Position numbers and translations under genes: made by a program. From assembly GCA_903904835.1 (NCBI GenBank), contig CAIVEI010000206.1, forward strand, positions 36,993-100,992: a DNA stretch of 64,000 nucleotides, written 5' to 3'. Origin of the DNA: an uncultured Schlesneria sp. Its GTDB lineage: Bacteria; Planctomycetota; Planctomycetia; Planctomycetales; Planctomycetaceae. Under the pieces are notes generated by a model that was not told the DNA's origin, did no database searches, and was given only the letters and a program-made list of their open reading frames with translations. Below are positions 17,925 to 27,700 of this stretch, piece by piece; position 1 is the first letter of the stretch, and each line of letters begins with the position of its first letter.

Positions 17925-18104
17925 CGTGTTCATACCTTCCGGAAAGCGCTGTATCAAACTAATCCATTTACCATACGGCCAATGAAGGGCCTCCGCAAGC
18001 GAGTTTCCATCGGCTGTGGATGTTTCCACTGCATTGAATCCTGGTTCGTTGCATTTTTGTCCTAGAGTACCGATCTACCGTAGGAATCAGACCCGCGTGC
18101 GTTG

Positions 18105-18144
18105 ATAAGAAAAAACAGGGAGCACCACGAAAGTGCCCCCTGTT
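18105..18144 (-). terminator. Rho-independent terminator after the PQQ-propeller gene
   Basis: Read on the minus strand, AACAGGGGGCAC pairs imperfectly with GTGCTCCCTGTT and is followed by TTTTTTCTT. It lies 69 bases after the stop codon of the 18213-19523 gene and separates it from the TIR gene. Confidence 0.75.
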
Positions 18145-18212
18145 GAAACTGCATTAAGAAAACCGCTAGTTACCCGATTTCGCCTTAGCAAAACGCGAGT
18201 TACCGTGTCGTA

Positions 18213-19523
18213 TCAGTTTCCACTCGATTTTGCGGCAGGCGACTTTTCCCGGATATCATAGCAGAGAACCGTATTGTTCTCGCGGAGATAAAGCTTTCCA
18301 TCGAGAATCACAGGATGTGCCCAACTCGGCCGTTCACCGCTGCCTGGTATGGTGAATGAGCCGACCTCGACAAAGGCCTCTGGATCGGCCTTGGCAAGAA
18401 CCATCGTCCCTTTTTCGAAATGGAGATACAGTCGACCATCGGCCGCAGCGATGGAGAAAGTACCACCTCCGCCCGCCGGACGTGTTTTGTTCCACTTGAT
18501 ATCGCCTGTCGTCAGGTTCGCACAGAATGGGACGCCAGAAGAATCGGTGTCGCCATAGAGATAATCACCGACAAGCAAGACGCCACCGTGTTTATTCCCC
18601 AATTCCTTTTTGAGCGGATAGACCTCTGACATGGCGACACCGCCCGCGCCGTCCGCTGCCTGTTTCAGAAGAGCGCCGCCGCGTCCATAGCCTGCGGAAA
18701 TGAATACCAGGTCGTCACGTACAATCGGCGTCGGGATGACAGCCGTCGTCTTCTCAATCGGATAGGACCAGAGCAGCTTACCATCGCCGGCACGAACTCC
18801 AAGAGCACCCCCTCCGGTCGTCTGCACGTAAACACGAACGTCGCCGATTTTGGAAATCACGATCGATGCGTGCCCCGCACCGCGGTCTCCTTCACGCACG
18901 GTGGTCCAGATCGTGTCACCAGTGAGCTTATCGAGCGCAACCATCGTTGCCTTTTCGCCGCCAGGTGTGCAAACCAGTTGCTTTCCGTCGATCAGTACGG
19001 ATTCGCTGTACCCCCAGGAATCGGCTTTGTTTCCGCCGAAGTCTTTTTTCAGATTCTTGCGCCAATGCTCACGTCCTGTTGCGACATCACAACAAAACAA
19101 GTCCCCGTCTGCCGTCAACGCATAGACGCGGTCTTCGTCAACGGTTGGAGTGCTTCGGGAACTCTGCCAACTTGATTGCCCCGACATCCATGGTGCCCCC
19201 GCTTTAACTGCCCACAGACGCTTGCCGTCACGAATATCAATACAAATCAGGTACTCGTCTTTGTCGTCGACGCCTGAAATACTGTCACCCACTAAAAAAC
19301 CGCGACCATTGGCGATTGCCAGGCTGGTATAGCCTCGACCGGAACCTTCAACTTTCCAAAGCAGTGATGGTCCGCCTGCTGGCCATTCTTGCAGCAAATC
19401 CGTCTCTTTCGAAACCGCCGTTCGATCGGCACCGCGAAATGTTGGCCAATCGGCTGTCGCCTGTTGAATCACACCGAACGTCCCGAACAACACTAACGCA
19501 AAAAACAGGCCTCGTGGAATCAT
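18213..19523 (-). CDS. Secreted PQQ-binding-like beta-propeller protein
   Basis: From ATG 19523 (GGGGAG upstream) the product has 436 residues with a signal peptide ending near QQATADWP. The sequence is a PQQ/BamB-like propeller of about eight blades with the typical 'DWPTFRGADRTAVSKETDLLQEWPAGGPSLLWKVEGSG' opening and repeated W-motif blades (GKRLWAVKAG, GREHWRKNL, GDTIWTTVREG, GKLLWSYPIE). Proteins of this type are abundant in planctomycetes, and most have no known enzyme activity. The N-terminal 'WP.FRG..R.....E..L...WP' hallmark makes the family assignment firm. It is monocistronic with its own terminator. Confidence 0.88.
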   Translation of the reverse strand: MIPRGLFFALVLFGTFGVIQQATADWPTFRGADRTAVSKETDLLQEWPAGGPSLLWKVEGSGRGYTSLAIANGRGFLVGDSISGVDDKDEYLICIDIRDGKRLWAVKAGAPWMSGQSSWQSSRSTPTVDEDRVYALTADGDLFCCDVATGREHWRKNLKKDFGGNKADSWGYSESVLIDGKQLVCTPGGEKATMVALDKLTGDTIWTTVREGDRGAGHASIVISKIGDVRVYVQTTGGGALGVRAGDGKLLWSYPIEKTTAVIPTPIVRDDLVFISAGYGRGGALLKQAADGAGGVAMSEVYPLKKELGNKHGGVLLVGDYLYGDTDSSGVPFCANLTTGDIKWNKTRPAGGGGTFSIAAADGRLYLHFEKGTMVLAKADPEAFVEVGSFTIPGSGERPSWAHPVILDGKLYLRENNTVLCYDIREKSPAAKSSGN

Positions 19524-19709
19524 CTTGCAACCGCTCCCCAAGTTTCAGGTGATCGTGATCTTGAACTCAACCGCGAGTTTACGACCGGTCATGCATGTCG
19601 GCAAGCCAGTTGGTAACATCGAACGAGACGTCATAGCCATATGACGACTGGAACTCGGAATGCCCGCGATGCGGTTCGCGTGAACGGGTTTCACCCATGT
19701 GCGACTTTC

Positions 19710-20951
19710 TTACTTGTTCCATTCAGCCAGAACCATTGCTAACGCTTCCTCGCGACTTTCGATCTCCAGGTTCAATTGTGCGTCTTGAATCACAACGAGA
19801 ATCGATTTGAAAAGCGGTCCTGGCTTCAAACCGAGTGCGATCAGATCGTCGCCGGTGACCAGCGGCACGGGATCGATTACTTCAGTGGGTGTTTTCGCCA
19901 GAAAGTCTTCGCAGAACTCGATCGATTCCAGACTCAATGAATTCGCGATTCGATCCGCTCGTAAAAGCTTTAACAAGTCTACGCAGTACGGATGAGCGAG
20001 GGATCGTTTCAGTGCCGCAAGGCTGAGGCGTGCGGCGTCGTCCAGATCGTTCTGATGAGCCACCAGCCAGACAATCCGGTCAGTTTCGTCGTTTGACAGC
20101 TTTAATCGTCGACAGACTTTGTCGACGGCTTGTTTGTCTGTTAGTGGTTTCAGCAGAGCCGCCATGGCCAGTTCAAACGACGGTGCGTCCAACAATTCCA
20201 AGCGCTTTAAAGTGACCTGCCATTCGGATTCCCGACAGATCAGATCAAGTTCGGGAAAGACAATCCGCATCAGTCCGACATCGTCAGCCAGTTCGATCGC
20301 TCGCCGTCGATGTACATCAACCAGCATTTTCTTCATCTCTTGAGCGATCCGTTCGGCGCTCACGACGATCAATTCCGACGACATTTCTCGTATGGCATCG
20401 GCAGTCGTGGAATCAAGCGAGAATTCGAGCGTCGCTGCGAATCGAACTGCACGAAGCATTCGCAGTTTGTCTTCCCGGACGCGTTCATGTGGGTCACCAA
20501 TCGCGCGGACCATTTTTGCAGCCAGGTCGACAGCTCCGCCGACATAATCAAACACGCTTTCTTCAATGGGGTCGTAAAACATCCCGTTGATTGTGAAATC
20601 TCGCCTTTTGGCATCTTCTTCCGGTGTGCAATATTCGACCCGTTCAGGACGCCGTCCATCCAGATAGGGCCCCTCGGTTCTAAACGTGGCGACTTCAACT
20701 TGCCCGGCATCTTTCGGTCCGAGGACCATAATGACGCCGAAACTCGCTCCCACCGCGAGCGTCCGTTTGTGACCGAAAAGTTTTCTCACTTCCTCCGGTC
20801 GTGCGGTCGTGGCCACGTCGTAATCCTTGGCCTCGCGACCCAGCAACGCATCGCGGACGCAGCCTCCCGCAAAAAAAGCCACGTGACCCGCCGATCTCAG
20901 CTTTACGACGATCTCGATCGCAAATTGATGCTGCGGCGAAAATTCGGACAT
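19710..20951 (-). CDS. CCA tRNA nucleotidyltransferase / poly(A) polymerase family
   Basis: From ATG 20951 the protein has 413 residues; the frame opens at 21011 but the extra 20 residues are not family-like. The nucleotidyltransferase head shows GGCVRDALLGREAKDYDVATTA, with the DYD metal-binding pair, followed by VGASFGVIMV, the RRDFTINGMFYDP motif and LRMLRAVRFAATLEF, all diagnostic of class II CCA-adding enzymes and PcnB-like polymerases. The C-terminal half has the helical 'neck, body, tail'. It adds or repairs the tRNA 3'-CCA end in the cytoplasm, although class II sequence alone does not exclude a CC-adding, A-adding or poly(A) enzyme. A second CCA-type gene elsewhere in the genome would bear on that. 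Confidence 0.9.
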   Translation of the reverse strand: MSEFSPQHQFAIEIVVKLRSAGHVAFFAGGCVRDALLGREAKDYDVATTARPEEVRKLFGHKRTLAVGASFGVIMVLGPKDAGQVEVATFRTEGPYLDGRRPERVEYCTPEEDAKRRDFTINGMFYDPIEESVFDYVGGAVDLAAKMVRAIGDPHERVREDKLRMLRAVRFAATLEFSLDSTTADAIREMSSELIVVSAERIAQEMKKMLVDVHRRRAIELADDVGLMRIVFPELDLICRESEWQVTLKRLELLDAPSFELAMAALLKPLTDKQAVDKVCRRLKLSNDETDRIVWLVAHQNDLDDAARLSLAALKRSLAHPYCVDLLKLLRADRIANSLSLESIEFCEDFLAKTPTEVIDPVPLVTGDDLIALGLKPGPLFKSILVVIQDAQLNLEIESREEALAMVLAEWNK

Positions 20952-21143
20952 GACACTGAACTCGATTCGCAAAAATTCAAAAGGAAGGCACCAAATATCA
21001 TATCTTCGCACAACGAAAGTTCTTCCTTTCGGGTTTGTTTTCAGCGTTGATTTCTACAGAATAAATCTCGCAGACAAAAAAAGGCCCCCTGATCGGGAAT
21101 GATCGGGTTCGTCGGTCGTTCGGTTTCAGTAAGGATCATCAGG

Positions 21144-21800
21144 ATGTGGGTCAAAGTATGTGGGATTCGCGACCGCAAGACGGCGCGAGATCTGGCTGAG
21201 ATCGGTGTTGACGCGATCGGACTGAATTTTTACTCCGCATCGCCCCGCGTCGTCGAAGCGGACGAAGCCCTGGAAATCTCGAAAATCCTACCTTCTGAAG
21301 TTGTCAAAGTTGGTGTCTTCGTGAATCACTCGATTTCCGATGTTGAAACGCTGGCGACCCAGTGTCGGCTGGATTTTGTCCAATTGCATGGTGACGAAAC
21401 GCCTGCATATTTCGCTGAAATACAGCGTCGTTTGCCCCGTATTCGGTTAATTCGGGCCTGGCGCATGTCTAGCGACGGACTGGAGGGACTCAAAATCTTT
21501 CTCGATGAATGCCGGCGTCAGCAACTCGATCTCGCCGCGTGTCTTGTCGATGCACACGTCGCGGGGGTCTTCGGAGGATCAGGGAAAACCGTCCCGTGGA
21601 AACAACTGGCGAGCGAGTATCGCCGAGACGAATGGCCACCGCTGATCCTGGCCGGGGGATTAACCCCAGATAACATAGCCGAAGCGATCTCGTCCGTTCA
21701 CCCTTGGGGGGTCGACGTTGCCAGCGGTGTCGAGTCGGCTCCGGCAGTCAAAGATCAAAAGCGAGTGCGTCAGTTTCTGTTAAACGCAAAAAACGTCTGA
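21144..21800 (+). CDS. trpF: Phosphoribosylanthranilate isomerase
   Basis: From ATG 21144 (AAGGA at 21129-21133) the product is 218 residues, a normal length. Key motifs are VKVCGIRD at the start (catalytic Cys), GLNFYSASPRVV, VGVFVNHS, VQLHGDE, the substrate-loop aspartate in LVDAHVAGVFGGSGKTVPW, LAGGLTPDNI, and GVDVASGVESAP. The enzyme converts N-(5-phosphoribosyl)anthranilate to the carboxyphenylamino-deoxyribulose phosphate in tryptophan synthesis. The other trp genes are not nearby. The 5' region is divergent with the CCA enzyme gene. Confidence 0.95.
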   Translation: MWVKVCGIRDRKTARDLAEIGVDAIGLNFYSASPRVVEADEALEISKILPSEVVKVGVFVNHSISDVETLATQCRLDFVQLHGDETPAYFAEIQRRLPRIRLIRAWRMSSDGLEGLKIFLDECRRQQLDLAACLVDAHVAGVFGGSGKTVPWKQLASEYRRDEWPPLILAGGLTPDNIAEAISSVHPWGVDVASGVESAPAVKDQKRVRQFLLNAKNV

Positions 21801-22303
21801 TCGTTGGGTTTGATGCAGTATTTGATATTGCGGCATGGCTGATTCGGCGGACGGCGTTCAAATCAGAACGAATTTGCCGCTTAGAACGAACTTACGGCTT
21901 GTATCGACGACGACGCTTCTTATGCCATTTACGGCGATTTAGGGTCGTCTCTACCCAAATTCAACACGGAATCGAACCGTGAGCCGGCTGATAAAGGGCC
22001 GGTGGCACCGAACGTAATGGCTGAACTACCTGAGATAATCTGCCTCATGGCGAAAAATTTGATCGCCGATTGTCATAAAGAGGCTGGTCGACATCGCTTT
22101 TGCCCGATTGCCGAATTCTGACGAGAACAATTCGAACCAAGGTGAGAAAAATTCTCGTCGAACGAAAGTTTTGATTGTTCTCCTGTCGCAAACAGGCTTA
22201 CAATCATTATCAGTTCGATTCCAGTTTAGTCCTGTCTCAGTGGAAACCTAGACGATCTGATTCGTCTCCGCTTTGTCCTGTGCGTGTGCGAAAGGAAATT
22301 TCG
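21801..22303. other. 503-bp intergenic stretch with small palindromes
   Basis: No convincing gene. There is a 17-base hairpin at 21965-21981 that has the form of a tRNA T-arm on the minus strand, and next to it a GCCGGC/GCCGGT palindrome (about 21983-22004). Further on, GAGAAC / GTTCTC-type short repeats lie near 22120-22180. The 3' part must hold the promoter of the Gly/Met-repeat gene. Confidence 0.5.
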
Positions 22304-23239
22304 ATGGCCCGTCGTCCAATCGCGTTGCTGTTCGCTTGTGGATTTACATCCCTGGCGTTGATCATCGCTGCATCGCTTCCCATCGAACTTTCGGCGGCAA
22401 GCAAGGCAACAAAGAAGCCGATCAAGAATCCCAAATACGATCCAACGGCGGAAAAGGTTGACCTGTTCGACGCCGTCGACGCCAAACAAGTGACCGTCAA
22501 ACTTGTCCCGAAGGATGCCCTAGGTGGTACGGTGTTAATCGAAAACAAGACCGATAAGCCGCTCACCGTGAAGATTCCCGATGCTGTTGCAGGTGTTGCA
22601 ATCAATTCCCAATTCGGTGGCATGGGCGGCGGTGGTATGGGTGGTGGCGGTATGGGTGGCGGCGGTATGGGTGGCGGCGGCATGGGCGGCGGTCAGCAAG
22701 CAATGGGCGGCGGCATGGGCGGTGGTGGAATGGGTATGGGCGGTGGCGGCATGGGCGGTGGCGGCATGGGTGGCGGTGGTATGGGGGGCGGCGGCTTCTT
22801 CTCCATCCCGGCGGAAAAGGTTGTCTCGCTGCAGTTTAACTCAGTATGTCTGGAACACGGGAAACAAGAACCCGGACCAAGCAGTAAATACACACTCGTA
22901 CCGATTACCCGCGTGAGCAGTGATCCTGTCCTTCACCAATTGCTTGCGAAAGTTGGTACAGGCAAAGTTGATCAACAGTCCGCCCAGGCAGCCGCATGGC
23001 ACCTGACTAACAAAATGTCGTTCCAGGAACTCGCGGAAAAGATGGAAGAACATCTGGGCGACCTCAATCCATCACCTTATTTCACGCGGGAGCAACTTCT
23101 CGGTGCTCAAAGTTTATTGTCACAGGCCATGGTTAAGGCTGAGGAAAAGGCTGAAGAAGAAAAGCTGACTCCAAAAACCGAAACGAAAGTCGCACCACGA
23201 ACGTCTGCGGCAAAGGCCAATCCTGCCGCATCGAACTGA
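22304..23239 (+). CDS. Secreted protein with Gly-Met pentapeptide repeats
   Basis: ATG 22304 follows AAAGGAAA, giving 311 residues with a signal peptide (about 1-31). After a lysine-rich stretch comes a small beta-rich domain ('AVDAKQVTVKLVPKDALGGTVLIENKTDKPLTVKIPDAVAGVAI'). Residues about 104-165 are built from GGGGM-type repeats with one interruption (QQAMGG). The C-terminal part has 'SLQFNSVCLEHGKQEPGPSSKYTLVPI', a helical region and an acidic/lysine-rich tail. I recognise the architecture as recurrent in planctomycetes, but the function is unknown. A perfect palindrome downstream acts as a shared terminator with the convergent DUF1501 gene. Confidence 0.75.
   Translation: MARRPIALLFACGFTSLALIIAASLPIELSAASKATKKPIKNPKYDPTAEKVDLFDAVDAKQVTVKLVPKDALGGTVLIENKTDKPLTVKIPDAVAGVAINSQFGGMGGGGMGGGGMGGGGMGGGGMGGGQQAMGGGMGGGGMGMGGGGMGGGGMGGGGMGGGGFFSIPAEKVVSLQFNSVCLEHGKQEPGPSSKYTLVPITRVSSDPVLHQLLAKVGTGKVDQQSAQAAAWHLTNKMSFQELAEKMEEHLGDLNPSPYFTREQLLGAQSLLSQAMVKAEEKAEEEKLTPKTETKVAPRTSAAKANPAASN
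22610..22796 (+). repeat. 15-bp coding tandem repeat (Gly-Gly-Gly-Gly-Met)
   Basis: About eleven copies of a GGCGGTGGCATGGGT-like 15-mer differ mainly at third codon positions. They are interrupted near 22690-22735 by a CAGCAAGCA insertion and a GGTATGGGC variant. Such arrays often change length between strains. Confidence 0.8.
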
Positions 23240-23265
23240 TTTACCAACTTACGACGGGTGTTTAA

Positions 23266-23301
23266 ACAAGCAGGCTTGCCGATATCGGCAAGCCTGCTTG
23301 T
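23266..23301. terminator. Perfect 36-bp palindrome, bidirectional terminator
   Basis: ACAAGCAGGCTTGCCGAT pairs with its exact reverse complement (18 bp per arm). It lies between the convergent Gly/Met-repeat gene (stop 23239) and the DUF1501 gene (stop at 23305). Short T-rich flanks occur on both sides. Confidence 0.75.
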
Positions 23302-23304
23302 CAT

Positions 23305-24714
23305 TTACGCCAGAATTTCCTTGATCACGCGACATTCGCCGTCGATTTGAGTCAGGCGTTGTTCCAAACCCTGGAAGTAAAATGTCAGTTGATCGTGCTC
23401 CAGCCCCAATAAATACAGAATTGTCGCGTGCAGATCGCGAACTTGAACCGGGTTCTGTTCTGCCTTGAAACCAAATTCGTCGGTGCTTCCATAGACGGTT
23501 CCTCCCTTGATTCCGCCACCTGCCATCCAGGTTGAGTATCCATAGGGATTATGGTCACGACCCGCCGAACCTTCCGATGTCGGCGTTCTTCCGAACTCGC
23601 CACCCCAGATGATCAGCGTGCTATCGAGTAATCCACGAGCCTTCAAATCCGAGATCAATCCTGCGATTGGTTTGTCGACTTGCAGGCCGTTCCTCAAGTG
23701 CTTCGTATCATTGGCCCCATGAGTGTCCCAACCGTCGCCACCTCCTCCGTGGTAGAGTTGAACGAAACGCACGCCCCGTTCCACCAGTCGCCGTGCATTC
23801 AGGCATTGGATGCCGAACGGGCGAGTGACATCGTTGTCCAGGCCGTACTGCGAGTGAACTTGCTTTGTCTCCTGACTGAGATCGACCGCTTCCGGCGCCG
23901 TCGACTGCATGCGAAATGCGAGTTCGTAAGCCGAAATTCGCGAGGATAACGAGCCGTCCCCGTTCTGCTCGTCCAGATGTCGCCGGTTCAACTGCTGTGA
24001 GAAATCCAAAATACGTCGCTGGTCGCGATCACTCACTCCATCAGGTCGATTCAGATAGAGAATCGGCGACCCGCTCAGTCTCAGTTCCGTCGCCGAATAA
24101 ACCGCAGGGAGAAAGCCATTTCCGTACGTCAACGGTCCACCTTTCAGCGGGCCGTCACGCAGTACGACATAACCGGGCAAGTTCTGCGATTCGGAACCCA
24201 ATCCATACGTCGCCCATGCCCCAAGACTAGGCCGCCCCATCATGCCAGTCCCTGAATGAGACAGGTAGAGCGCGGGTGCGTGATTGAACTCGGTGTGGTG
24301 GCAACTTCGTATTACTGCAATTTCGTCTGCGACGTTGGGAAGGTGCTGAAAAATGTCGGAGATCTCGATGCCGGATTCACCACATTTGTTGAATTGCCGC
24401 TGACTTGCCAGAATCTTCGCGTCACTGGCCTTGGTGAATTCCAGGTTGAGATTCGCGAAACTCGGTGGCAGCGTTTGGCCGGCATATTTAGTGAGCATCG
24501 GCTTGGGATCAAACGTATCAACCTGGCTGGGGCCGCCATGCATAAACAGCGAGATCACTGCCCTTGCCTTTGCGGCACGGGGAGTGATCTTCGGTGCCAA
24601 CGGGTTGTTCGCAGCGTCGGCCTCGTGGCTCATCAGATCGAGCATCGCCAGCGCACCGATACCCATCCCGGCTTTAGCGAGCAACATTCGTCGAGAGAGC
24701 GAGTATTGATTCAT
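23305..24714 (-). CDS. DUF1501 domain-containing secreted protein
   Basis: From ATG 24714 the product has 469 residues. It begins 11 bases after the stop of the PSD1 gene upstream, so the pair is an operon. The leader 'MNQYSLSRRMLLAKAGMG' is a Tat-like signal with RR. The sulfatase-like DUF1501 fold shows VISLFMHGGPSQVDTFDPKP, HHTEFNHAPALYLSHSGTGMMG, FVQLYHGGGGDGWDTH and LIIWGGEFGRTP, with metal-binding-type Asp/His positions. DUF1501 proteins almost always accompany PSD1 cytochromes in planctomycetes. Their reaction is unproven, with a role in handling complex polysaccharide sulfates often assumed. Here the pair stands apart from any sulfatase gene. Confidence 0.93.
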   Translation of the reverse strand: MNQYSLSRRMLLAKAGMGIGALAMLDLMSHEADAANNPLAPKITPRAAKARAVISLFMHGGPSQVDTFDPKPMLTKYAGQTLPPSFANLNLEFTKASDAKILASQRQFNKCGESGIEISDIFQHLPNVADEIAVIRSCHHTEFNHAPALYLSHSGTGMMGRPSLGAWATYGLGSESQNLPGYVVLRDGPLKGGPLTYGNGFLPAVYSATELRLSGSPILYLNRPDGVSDRDQRRILDFSQQLNRRHLDEQNGDGSLSSRISAYELAFRMQSTAPEAVDLSQETKQVHSQYGLDNDVTRPFGIQCLNARRLVERGVRFVQLYHGGGGDGWDTHGANDTKHLRNGLQVDKPIAGLISDLKARGLLDSTLIIWGGEFGRTPTSEGSAGRDHNPYGYSTWMAGGGIKGGTVYGSTDEFGFKAEQNPVQVRDLHATILYLLGLEHDQLTFYFQGLEQRLTQIDGECRVIKEILA

Positions 24715-24725
24715 CAAGTTGCTTT

Positions 24726-27700
24726 TTAATTGGTGCCAATGAACTCGGTCGTATTCATTAATCCCAGGCAAAACTCCTTGAGTGCGGTGGCGACAGGGTC
24801 TGGCGTTCCCTGCTGCCTATGCGCTGATTCTGATTCAGCAAGGAATTGCAGGGCGACCTCCAATTCTGAATCAGACACGGCACGACTATAGGCCAGCATC
24901 CACGCAAGTCGCACCTGGTCGCTTCCGTTCTCGCCAGCTTCGCGGACCAGACGTTCGCTCATCGCATGGGCCTGCCGTGAAACAATGCTGTTGTTCAACA
25001 GCGTTAGAGCCTGAGCAGGAACCGTCGTCGTTTGCCGAGTCGGGCAGCTAGCACCGCTGTTCGGAGGATCAAAGGCTTCAAAGAACGGGAAACGAAAAGA
25101 GCGACGATTTAGAAGGTAAATAGCCCTTCGGTTTTGATCGACGGTCACGGGCCATTTCCTATCCGGCTTTTGCTCAATATCGTACAATCCCTTCAGCTCT
25201 TCTGCCGATAACTGAGGAACAAAAGGGGGGCCAAAGTGGGTTGTTACCAGCGTTCCGGCGGACGAAAGTAAATGGTCCCAGACTTCTTCCGCTTCTAGAC
25301 GGCGGCGAGGAAAATGGGACAGCCAGACGTTTTGAGGATCGGTGTTCTGCGCATGAGAATTGCGATTTGCTGATTGCTGGTAAGTCGACGACAGCAATAA
25401 CAGTCGATGCAACTTCTTCAGGCTCCAGCCGTTCTCGATCAGTTCAGTCGCAAGCCAATCAAGTAATTCCGGGTGCGATGGGGGGCGTCCCTTTGTGCCG
25501 AGATCATTCGGTGTTGCCGCAAGTGCTTGACCGAAGTGCCACTGCCAGACGCGGTTTGCCATCACGCGTGCCGTGAGTGGATTTTGCGGCGACACCAGCC
25601 AACGAGCAAGGTGTGCTCGCCGCTGCTGGCTTTCTCTTACGTCATTGGGGAGTGGTCCTCCGCCCGGAAGAAATGCAGGGATCGTCGGCGACACGATCCC
25701 GCGCGGCTTCGTCAGTTCTCCCCGCGATAACAAGCGAATGGGTGTCGGTGACGTTGCATGGCGCAATACGCGAAAGTGATTCCGTTCGCCCGAAGCCCAG
25801 GCTTTCTTTTGTGTGGTTTGGTCCCACGTTTCGCTGGCAGCAAAAATGGCTTCCAAACCGAAATAGTCGCGCTGGCTGATTGGATCGTACTTGTGATTAT
25901 GACAATTCGCACAGCCGACAGTCAGTCCCAGCATCGCTTCGCCGAAGGTCGTCACCTGGTCTGTCCGTCGAGTGTACTCCAGCAGATCGGGAAACTTGTC
26001 AAGTGAATTCGGCCACTGACCCAGCGTCCAGACCGCAATGGCATCTTTGAATGCCTCGGCCTGATCAGGCCAAAGTTCGTCACCAGCCACCTGCTCTATC
26101 AAAAACTGATCGTACGGTTTGTCTTCATTAAAACTTCGAATGACGTAATCACGGTAACGCCAGGCTTGTTCATAGAAGATATCCGTTTCGTACCCGCCGG
26201 AGTCTGCGTAACGGACAATATCAAGCCAATGTCTTGCCCATCGCTCGCCATACGCAGGCGACGCTAATAGACGATCAACGACGATCGAGAACGCCTCAGG
26301 TCGAGGATCGTTGATGAAGGTTTCGATCTCGGCAGGTGTGGGAGGAAGACCGGTCAGATCGAACGAGACTCGCCGCAATAACGCTGATTTGGTTGCCAAT
26401 GGGGAGGGTGACAACTCCGCATCGCTGAGTTTTACCTGGATGAACGCATCGACTGGCGAGTTGCACCAGTTCTTCTCTGGCGAGACTTTGGACGGTACCG
26501 CTGACGTGGTTTTAAGGAGATTCGCTGAGTTACTTTTGACCGGTGGTATCAGCGGGCGTGTGATCGGTTGAAATGACCAATGATCCACGGCCTGAACGAT
26601 ACGAGGGTCAAGTTCATCGGCGGCAGAGGGCCAAGCAAGTCCCTGATCGATCCAGGCTCGGATCAGTCCGATTTGTTCGCGGGTGAGTCGTTCCCCTTCG
26701 GGCGGCATGACTGTCCCGTCATCCAGTCCAGCGATTCGTTGAACCAGCGGGCTGAGTGCACTTTTTCCCAACGCGATCATCTGGCCATTATCCCCACCGT
26801 CCAAAGCGAGTGATCGAGTCGCCAGCGACAAGCCCCCCTGGTCTTTGCCAGGTCCATGACATTTGTAACAGTGCTGCTGGAAGATCGGCTTGATGTCGCG
26901 GACAAAATCAATGGTACGTTCCGAAGGGGCAGGAAGTCGTGGATCGAGACTCCCCGCCGCGAAATGTAACCGCACCCGGTCGTGTGTCAGAACATGGGAA
27001 TAGATTGCCAGTGCCGCCAACTGACCTTTGAAGAACGTCCCGTTAGGCTCCTTTTGTTCTCCGCCGATTTGAATCGGTCTTGAGTTCGTGATGATCCCGC
27101 CATTGTCTTTCGCGGTGGCGCATGACGTTCCGTCAACGTACAGCACATTTTGGCCTTCAGCCGAGCGAGTCCAAACAACGTGATGGTATCGTCCGTCGTT
27201 AAGCCCCTTCCCTGACGAAAGCACAACATCTCCACCACCCTGCGGCCCCACGCCGACCAGGATTCGCCCCTCATTCACGCCCGGCGTCAGACTGCCACCC
27301 AGAATGCCCCAATCACTCGATGCCCATCCGGCTGTAAACTTCGAAATAAAAGTGGCACTCCCCGGCCAATACTTTTGGTCCCAAACCTGATTGGTCCGAA
27401 ACCAGAATTCGACGGTTTTTTCTTTTGTGTTGAAGACGTCATCATGTGGTATTTCAATGTAGTCTGCTCCTTTCAGCTCGGCAGCATATCCACCAAGACC
27501 GACCGGTCCGGGTACTGACGTCACCCCCTTCGAACAAACGCAATCCGGCCCAGCCTTCTTCGTACGGGACAGATTGCGAAACTTCGCCACATCGTTGGTG
27601 TCGCTCTCAGCCATCGGAAAGAAGCAAACCGGATCGTCATCCAAGACTTCTTTCGAATAATGGATTGCGTTCGGTTCGGTGGCTAACGCGATCAAGCAGG

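Noticed and set aside
20310..21050. 246-residue plus-strand frame opposite the CCA-adding enzyme gene
   Set aside because: It shadows a gene with full family motifs on the other strand and has no recognisable domain.
21892..21951. 19-codon minus-strand frame ending in a Lys/Arg-rich RRKWHKKRRRRYKP-like stretch, recalling tiny ribosomal proteins
   Set aside because: No ATG, GTG or TTG start within the open frame and no ribosome site; too short to separate from chance.
21965..21981. tRNA T-arm look-alike (5-bp stem, TTCGATT loop) on the minus strand
   Set aside because: No matching acceptor stem, and the upstream part does not form proper D and anticodon arms (only a CCGGC/GCCGG palindrome). 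Probably chance or a fragment of a lost tRNA.
22237..22893. Proline-rich minus-strand frames (MPPPPIPPPP repeats) opposite the Gly/Met-repeat gene
   Set aside because: They are the complement of the GGGGM repeat; the plus-strand gene has signal peptide, ribosome site and downstream terminator.
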